Shown: positions 6,953 to 8,349 of the stretch, piece by piece
Numbering within the stretch: the stretch's first letter is position 1
Layout of the letters: each line of letters begins with the position of its first letter
NCBI GenBank assembly: GCA_013213875.1
Contig: JABSSV010000015.1
Coordinates: 1-8,349, forward strand
DNA: 8,349 bases
Direction: 5' to 3'
Source of the DNA: Lysobacterales bacterium
GTDB taxonomy: Bacteria; Pseudomonadota; Gammaproteobacteria; Xanthomonadales; SZUA-36
Program-made: the position numbers and the translations under genes
Notes under the pieces: generated by a model
Told to the model about the DNA's origin: nothing
Databases searched by the model: none
The model's input: only the letters and a program-made list of their open reading frames with translations

Positions 6953-7666
6953 CTAGAGGATGCGCACCAGAACGATGGTGACATTATCAGGGGCGCCGCG
7001 CTCCAGCGTTAGATCCAGCAGAGCCTGAACCGCGGCTTCGACGCTGTGACTGCTGAGCGCCTGCGCCAACTCTCGATCGCTGCAGCAGCGCGTCAGGCCG
7101 TCACTGCAGAGTAGGAAATAATCGCCGGGTAGTGCCGAGCAGCTGTGGCGATCCAGCTTAAGGGTCGGGTCGATGCCAACGGCGCGGGTGATGACGCTCG
7201 CCATGGGGTGTTGTTCGGCCTCCTCGGGACTGAGCAGGCCCTCATCAATCAGGCTCTGAACATAGCTGTGATCGCGGGTCAGCTGTTCAAAGCAGGCGTC
7301 ACGCAAGCGGTAAGCACGGCTATCACCGGCCCATAGAACGACCGCTTCCGTGGCATGCAGCAGCAGGGTGACGATGGTGCTGCCGGGTTGGCGGCTGGCT
7401 CCTGATTCTGTCGCACCCTGGCGCAAGCCGTCGTTGGCAAATTGGATCAGATCCGCCACAGCGGCACAGCTGGCATCCAGGTCCCTGTTGGGCTGGAGGG
7501 TGCTTAGGGCAGAGATCAGTGCTTGGCTGGCAAGATCGCCACGCGCATGGCCGCCCATGCCATCGGCCACGGCCCAGAGGCCCTGCTGCGGACGGCTTAG
7601 ACAGGCATCCTCATTAACCGCGCGAACTTTACCCACGTGACTTACCGCGGCAGCTTCAACCCCCAT
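6953..7666 (-). CDS. PP2C-type Ser/Thr protein phosphatase (Stp1/PrpC-like)
   Basis: A soluble, metal-dependent PPM phosphatase of 237 aa that should remove phosphate from Ser/Thr residues in the cytoplasm, reversing a Hanks-type kinase. The motifs run in canonical order: SHVGKVRAVNED at 9-20, VADGMGGHARGD at 33-44, GSTIV at 95-99, WAGDSRAYR at 112-120, LTRDHS at 129-134, LLCSDGLT at 185-192, and GAPDNVTIV at 224-232. The metal-binding acids Asp20, Asp35, Asp189 and Asp227 are all present. In-frame ATGs also lie at 7711 and 7786, giving 252 and 277 aa. I prefer 7666: it places SHVGKVRAVNED close to the N-terminus as in family members, it has AAGGGA seven bases upstream, and the longer starts add unconserved, polar sequence. 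The gene converges on the antiporter. No kinase, FHA or type VI secretion gene is visible nearby, so its partner is unknown. Confidence 0.93.
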   Translation of the reverse strand: MGVEAAAVSHVGKVRAVNEDACLSRPQQGLWAVADGMGGHARGDLASQALISALSTLQPNRDLDASCAAVADLIQFANDGLRQGATESGASRQPGSTIVTLLLHATEAVVLWAGDSRAYRLRDACFEQLTRDHSYVQSLIDEGLLSPEEAEQHPMASVITRAVGIDPTLKLDRHSCSALPGDYFLLCSDGLTRCCSDRELAQALSSHSVEAAVQALLDLTLERGAPDNVTIVLVRIL

Positions 7667-7813
7667 GCCTGGTTCCCTTGCAGTGACAGCGCGCGAGCGC
7701 TTTTGGCTCATGATAGCGGGTTCTCTCTGGCACCACAGCCCGATGCTCAACTCTGAGCCCCGCCATACCCTATTATGCGTCTTCATAGCCTAAAAAGAGA
7801 GGGAAACGCTGGC
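7667..7813. promoter_or_regulatory. Divergent intergenic region between phosphatase and metallopeptidase
   Basis: This 147-base stretch separates two divergent genes. TATTAT at 7771-7776 on the + strand matches five of six -10 bases and would serve the metallopeptidase. The overlapping CATAAT, 7777 down to 7772 on the minus strand, also matches five of six and would serve the phosphatase. Neither has a good -35 at standard spacing. An AGAGGG ribosome binding site at 7798-7803 precedes the metallopeptidase ATG by ten bases. Overlapping -10 elements would make the two promoters compete for polymerase, but this rests on motif matching alone. Confidence 0.35.
7674..7679 (-). promoter_or_regulatory. 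Ribosome binding site supporting the 7666 start of the phosphatase
   Basis: Read on the minus strand, AAGGGA stands seven bases before the ATG whose first base is 7666. The alternative ATG at 7711 has only a purine-rich AGAGAGAA nine bases upstream, and the ATG at 7786 has just AGG four bases upstream. This favours the shortest form. Confidence 0.55.
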
Positions 7814-8349
7814 ATGCGATGGCGGGGTTGTCTAATGGTGGCCATGTTGCTGCCTGCTACGGGTGCTGCACAGGTTTACCTTGACGATGCAGAGCGCTTC
7901 GCGCGCCTGTTGGCAAACACCGGCGGGCGTCCATCGGTTACCGAACTGCATCGTGGCTATCTGGAGCCGGGCACACAAGCGCTGCGGGAATTTGCCGCCG
8001 AGCGCATTGGCGGTGCGGAAACGCTAGCGCTGGCACTCACTCGACATCGTTCCGACTACGAGCAGGCGCTGGAGCTGTGCCTGCCGGCAGCGGAAGCGCT
8101 GGCGGCGCGTTTGCCGCGTTTGCAACGCCGCGTGGCTGAGCGTCTGGGGCGCGTGGGTGCGCCCGCCGTGAGTATCTTATTTGGTGCGGGACGTTCCGGT
8201 GGCACGGTGACTGAGGCGGGGGTCAGTGTTGCTCTTGAGGTCCTGTGCTGGTTCGCATTGGATGCGCAGGACGCAGAGGCCCTGCTTGAGGAATTTGTGG
8301 TCCACGAGACCGTGCACTGGCATCAGTTGCGCCTGCAGCAGACTACGGC
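7814..8349 (+). CDS. Secreted HExxH zinc metallopeptidase, 3' end cut by the window edge
   Basis: The first 178 codons of a gene that continues past the right edge, with no stop in frame. The N-terminus MRWRGCLMVAMLLPATGAAQ reads as a signal peptide with probable cleavage after Ala19, so the protein should be periplasmic or secreted. Cys6 is too early and lacks a lipobox, so it is probably not a lipoprotein. The mature part has a largely helical N-terminal region with RGYLEPGTQALREFAAERI around residues 46-64, a glycine-rich SILFGAGRSGGTV segment around 121-133, and HETVH at 164-168, a zinc-binding HExxH followed by WHQ. This order resembles uncharacterised bacterial predicted Zn-dependent proteases related to the DUF2268 type, but I could not confirm the family. 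The third zinc ligand would lie beyond the window. An AGAGGG ribosome binding site ten bases upstream supports the start. The substrate is unknown. Confidence 0.82.
   Translation, partial: MRWRGCLMVAMLLPATGAAQVYLDDAERFARLLANTGGRPSVTELHRGYLEPGTQALREFAAERIGGAETLALALTRHRSDYEQALELCLPAAEALAARLPRLQRRVAERLGRVGAPAVSILFGAGRSGGTVTEAGVSVALEVLCWFALDAQDAEALLEEFVVHETVHWHQLRLQQTT

Noticed and set aside
6920..6970. Shared terminator between the converging antiporter and phosphatase genes
   Set aside because: The 16-base gap has only a four-base GCGC/GCGC pairing with an eight-base loop and no T-run on either strand, so a terminator cannot be supported.
7145..7640. Short + strand open frames inside the phosphatase gene
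   Set aside because: They are antisense to a complete PP2C motif series, show no domains, and have no convincing ribosome binding sites.
7814..7875. Lipoprotein signal at Cys6 of the metallopeptidase
   Set aside because: The cysteine is only six residues from the start and lacks the L-x-x-C lipobox after a hydrophobic core. The AA|Q site fits an ordinary signal peptide better.

Overview
The window looks like chromosomal DNA from a GC-rich gammaproteobacterium, probably free-living and possibly marine or halotolerant. This rests on a base composition of roughly 60% GC by eye, Shine-Dalgarno-led starts, tight gene packing, and a gene mix seen in that group: an exported S9 dipeptidyl peptidase, a CPA1 Na+/H+ antiporter, a Stp1/PrpC-type phosphatase, and a P450 next to a fatty acyl-AMP ligase. 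The genus cannot be fixed from the sequence. Six protein-coding genes are supported. I see no RNA genes, CRISPR arrays, insertion sequences or long repeats.

Region 1 (1-3375, + strand) is a lipid-metabolism pair: a soluble cytochrome P450 and a fatty acyl-AMP ligase with an acyl carrier domain fused at its C-terminus. They overlap by ATGA at 1408-1411, so they are almost certainly translationally coupled. The ligase would activate a fatty acid with ATP and load it onto its own carrier domain. The P450 could then oxidise the acyl chain, either while it is tethered or before activation. No enzyme that would use the loaded chain, and no redox partner, lies in the window. Partners may sit upstream of position 1.

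Region 2 (3435-6936, + strand) holds an exported S9B (DPP IV-like) serine peptidase. Thirteen bases downstream, with a strong AGGAG ribosome binding site and a GTG start, is a CPA1 Na+/H+ antiporter. The two are probably cotranscribed. A TATACT hexamer in the 59-base gap before the peptidase hints that this unit has its own promoter.

Region 3 (6953-8349) starts with a PP2C Ser/Thr phosphatase on the minus strand, convergent with the antiporter and separated from it by 16 bases. Diverging from it, on the + strand, is a secreted HExxH zinc metallopeptidase that runs off the right edge. The phosphatase most likely starts at 7666, not at the outermost ATG at 7786. That leaves a 147-base divergent intergenic region with -10-like hexamers on both strands.

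The most interesting candidate is the coupled P450 and FAAL-ACP pair, a possible small pathway for oxidising carrier-bound acyl chains. The remaining genes look like ordinary accessory and housekeeping functions.
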